The translations under genes were made by a program, and so were the position numbers. A stretch of DNA of 7,582 nucleotides. It comes from an uncultured Clostridia bacterium. GTDB lineage: Bacteria > Bacillota > Clostridia > Christensenellales > CAG-314. Below the pieces are notes generated by a model. The model did no database searches. It saw only the letters and a list, made by a program, of their open reading frames with translations, and was not told where the DNA came from. Position 1 is the stretch's first letter. Every line of letters starts with the position of its first letter. Positions 5,357 through 7,582 of the stretch are shown piece after piece. The stretch is taken from contig CALLXO010000032.1 of assembly GCA_937875645.1 (NCBI GenBank), positions 1 to 7,582 of the forward strand. The letters are read 5' to 3'.

Positions 5357-7582
5357 TTATGCGTTGTCTTTGCTAAAGATTACCTCTTTAACTTCGCAGT
5401 TTCGGTAAAGGGGAAGACCGGTACCTGCGGAAATAAGTTTGCCTATAATAACATTTTCCTTCAAGCCGCTTAACGGGTCCACTTTGCCCTTAATCGCCGC
5501 TTCAGTAAGCACTCTGCTTGTTTCTTGGAAGGAAGCTGCAGACAGGAAGCTTTCGGTAGCAAGGGAAGCTTTGGTAATACCCAAAAGTACTCTCTTACCT
5601 GCCGCCGGACGCCCATCTTTGTTTAATGTGTCAAAGTTGGCATCGTCAAAGGCGAATATATCCACAATTTCGCCGGGAAGCAACTTGGTATCGCCGCTGT
5701 CTTCCACCTTGACTTTGCGCATCATTTGCCGAACAACAATTTCAACGTGCTTATCGTTGATTTCGACGCCCTGCAAGCGGTAAACTGACTGAACTTCCTT
5801 TACTAAATATTCCTGAACGTCTTTAATGCCCTTTATGCGCAGTAAATCCTGCGGATATACGCTGCCTTCGGTTAGTCTTTCGCCTATCTTTATTTTGTCG
5901 CCTGTTTTTACTCTTAAGCGGGAGGTGTAGGGTACTTCGTAGACCCTTTCCCTTTCCTTAGTACCTACCGGTAGCGTTTCGTCAGTAACTGTTATTATCT
6001 GTTTGCCCTGCTTTGCTTCGATAGAAGTAATTTCGCCGTTGCCTTCGCACAACGTCGCTTTACCCTTGGGCTGACGTGCTTCAAACAATTCCTCCACGCG
6101 GGGCAAACCTTGAGTAATATCCTCGGTGGTTGCTACGCCGCCGGTATGGAAGGTACGCATAGTCAACTGTGTGCCCGGCTCGCCGATACTTTGCGCAGCA
6201 ATAACGCCTACCGCTTCGCCTAAATCGACTTTTTTACCTGTTGCCATATTTTTGCCGTAACACTTACTGCATACACCTTGTTTGCTCTTGCAGGACAAAA
6301 CACTTCTGACGTGTACTTTTGTTACCCCTGCTTTTATTATTTTGAGGATATCGTCATCTGTTATCATCGAGTCTGCCGCTACTATAATTTCGCCTGTGTC
6401 GGGGTTTACAATGTCATCGATGGTAAACCTACCCCCTATTCTGTCTTCGAGTTTTTCGATAACCTCCCCTTCTGTCGAGCCGGTTAGTGCAGTAATGAAT
6501 ATACCTTGTTTGTCTCCGCAATCTTCTTCACGTATAATTACATCGTGCGAAACGTCTACAAGGCGGCGGGTAAGATAACCCGAGTCGGCAGTTTTTAAAG
6601 CTGTATCGGCAAGACCTTTGCGTCCGCCGTGAGAAGAAATAAAATATTCCAAAACGGTAAGTCCCTCTCTGAAACTTGCCTTAACGGGCAACTCCAAAGT
6701 TTTGCCAGACGGATCTGTCATAAGTCCGCGCATACCGGACAGCTGGCGTATTTGCGACATGCTTCCTCTTGCTCCCGAGTCCGCCATCATCCAAATAGGA
6801 TTAAATTTGTCCAAAGTTGTTTCGAGGGCGGCAGTCACCTTATCTGTTGTTTCCTTCCAAATACTAACTACTTGCTTATAACGTTCTTCCTCCGTTAAAA
6901 TACCTTCGTTATACATTTCTTGAATACCATTTTTGCCAAATACTCTGTCATTTGCCTGCTCAAGGTACTCCTTCTTTTCTGCGGGAATATGCATATCAAA
7001 AACGCTTGCGGTAAGTCCGCATATCGTGCTGTATTTAAAGCCTAAATCCTTTATTCTGTCAAGCATCTCAGCGGTGGATGCCGCTCCGTTGACTTTAAAA
7101 CATCTCTCGACTATTCTTTTTAAAGTGCCTTTTTTGATAATGCAATTGAATTCGAGCTTTACTTTGTCTTCGGATTTTTCCCTATTGACAAAACCTAAAT
7201 TTTGCGGGATAGCTTCGTTAAATATTATCCTGCCAACAGTTGTACGTATTGAGCCGCTTATTGTTGAACCATCATCAAGTGTTTTGGTCATACGGACATT
7301 AATTATGCTTTCTAACTCTATATCTCCTGCGTTGTAAGCTAAAATAGCTTCCTCAGGAGAGGAAAAGCTTTTGCCTATATAATTTTTATAACCTTTTTCA
7401 TACAGCTCGCTGTCCGTAACGGTATAGAGATCAAAACTTTCGTTAGGAGGCTGATTATAGCCGCCCTTGCCCACATTGGGGATTTCCGTGCCGTCAATTA
7501 GCGTGCTGCCGTCTTTGTCAATAGTCAAGTAATAGCAGCCCAAAACCATATCCTGAGTTGGGGTGGCGATGGGCCTACCATG
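5357..7582 (-). CDS. rpoC: DNA-directed RNA polymerase subunit beta', C-terminal part (N-terminus beyond window edge)
   Basis: Beta' forms much of the RNA polymerase active-site cleft. The window holds its last 741 codons: the frame is open to base 7582, where it reads HGRPIATPTQDMVLG, so the Met at 7549 is internal. Visible are the bridge-helix region (residues about 299-336 of this fragment, with FREGLTVLEYF, SHGGRKGLADTALKTADSGY and LTRRLVD) and the second zinc site, with all four cysteines (Cys355 in EEDCGD, Cys431, Cys438 and Cys441 in GVCSKCYG). The trigger-loop motif GTQLTMRTFHTGG has Met475, Arg476 and His479. The C-terminal block ASFQETSRVLTEAAIKGKVDPL is intact. The catalytic NADFDGD and the first zinc site lie outside the window. 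No large insertion follows the trigger-loop motif, as in Bacillota and unlike E. coli. No strong terminator follows, so read-through into the str genes is likely. Confidence 0.97.
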   Translation of the reverse strand, partial: HGRPIATPTQDMVLGCYYLTIDKDGSTLIDGTEIPNVGKGGYNQPPNESFDLYTVTDSELYEKGYKNYIGKSFSSPEEAILAYNAGDIELESIINVRMTKTLDDGSTISGSIRTTVGRIIFNEAIPQNLGFVNREKSEDKVKLEFNCIIKKGTLKRIVERCFKVNGAASTAEMLDRIKDLGFKYSTICGLTASVFDMHIPAEKKEYLEQANDRVFGKNGIQEMYNEGILTEEERYKQVVSIWKETTDKVTAALETTLDKFNPIWMMADSGARGSMSQIRQLSGMRGLMTDPSGKTLELPVKASFREGLTVLEYFISSHGGRKGLADTALKTADSGYLTRRLVDVSHDVIIREEDCGDKQGIFITALTGSTEGEVIEKLEDRIGGRFTIDDIVNPDTGEIIVAADSMITDDDILKIIKAGVTKVHVRSVLSCKSKQGVCSKCYGKNMATGKKVDLGEAVGVIAAQSIGEPGTQLTMRTFHTGGVATTEDITQGLPRVEELFEARQPKGKATLCEGNGEITSIEAKQGKQIITVTDETLPVGTKERERVYEVPYTSRLRVKTGDKIKIGERLTEGSVYPQDLLRIKGIKDVQEYLVKEVQSVYRLQGVEINDKHVEIVVRQMMRKVKVEDSGDTKLLPGEIVDIFAFDDANFDTLNKDGRPAAGKRVLLGITKASLATESFLSAASFQETSRVLTEAAIKGKVDPLSGLKENVIIGKLISAGTGLPLYRNCEVKEVIFSKDNA

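Noticed and set aside
5340..5370. Plus-strand promoter from the TTGACA at 5340-5345
   Set aside because: No acceptable -10 lies 16-18 bp downstream and no plus-strand gene follows.
7547..7549. The Met codon at 7549 as a gene start
   Set aside because: The rpoC frame continues upstream to the window edge with the conserved TPTQDMVLG, so this Met is internal.
1..7582. Mobile elements, CRISPR arrays, tRNA or rRNA genes
   Set aside because: No transposase, integrase, repeat array, terminal repeats or tRNA-like cloverleaf was seen; gene order is that of an undisturbed str operon.

Overview
The window is almost entirely minus-strand and carries the end of an RNA polymerase gene followed by the classical str (streptomycin) operon. 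Reading 5' to 3' on the minus strand, from the right edge of the window to the left, the order is: the C-terminal 741 codons of rpoC (cut by the edge), a small L7Ae/eL8-like kink-turn RNA-binding protein (ybxF/rplGB type), rpsL (S12), rpsG (S7), fusA (EF-G), tuf (EF-Tu), a strong intrinsic terminator, about 400 bp of AT-rich non-coding DNA, and the first 62 codons of a predicted lipoprotein gene.

The order rpoC-ybxF-rpsL-rpsG-fusA-tuf is typical of Gram-positive Bacillota. The purine-rich Shine-Dalgarno sequences, the AT-rich intergenic DNA, the absence of a large insertion next to the RpoC trigger-loop motif and the protein sequences all fit an AT-leaning clostridial-type bacterium. This is inference; no species can be named from the sequence alone.

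The operon makes the translation elongation machinery (EF-G, EF-Tu), two 30S proteins placed at or near decoding and mRNA-path sites (S12, S7), and the large catalytic subunit of RNA polymerase. Control appears layered. There is a near-consensus extended -10 promoter between rpoC and ybxF, a second good promoter between fusA and tuf, an rpsL-rpsG spacer of about 150 nt with nested inverted repeats, and tight coupling of rpsG to fusA, whose Shine-Dalgarno sequence overlaps the rpsG stop codon.

Most of the window is housekeeping sequence and I found no defence system, mobile element or CRISPR array. The points that deserve a second look are: (1) S12 carries Arg at position 88, a residue change linked to streptomycin resistance; (2) the structured rpsL-rpsG spacer, with a 10-nt perfect complement just upstream of the rpsL ribosome binding site; (3) the ybxF start codon, which has no Shine-Dalgarno and lies so close to a strong promoter that transcripts could be leaderless; and (4) the lipoprotein gene leader, with two candidate promoters and a strong Shine-Dalgarno followed by an AUG-UGA start-stop.
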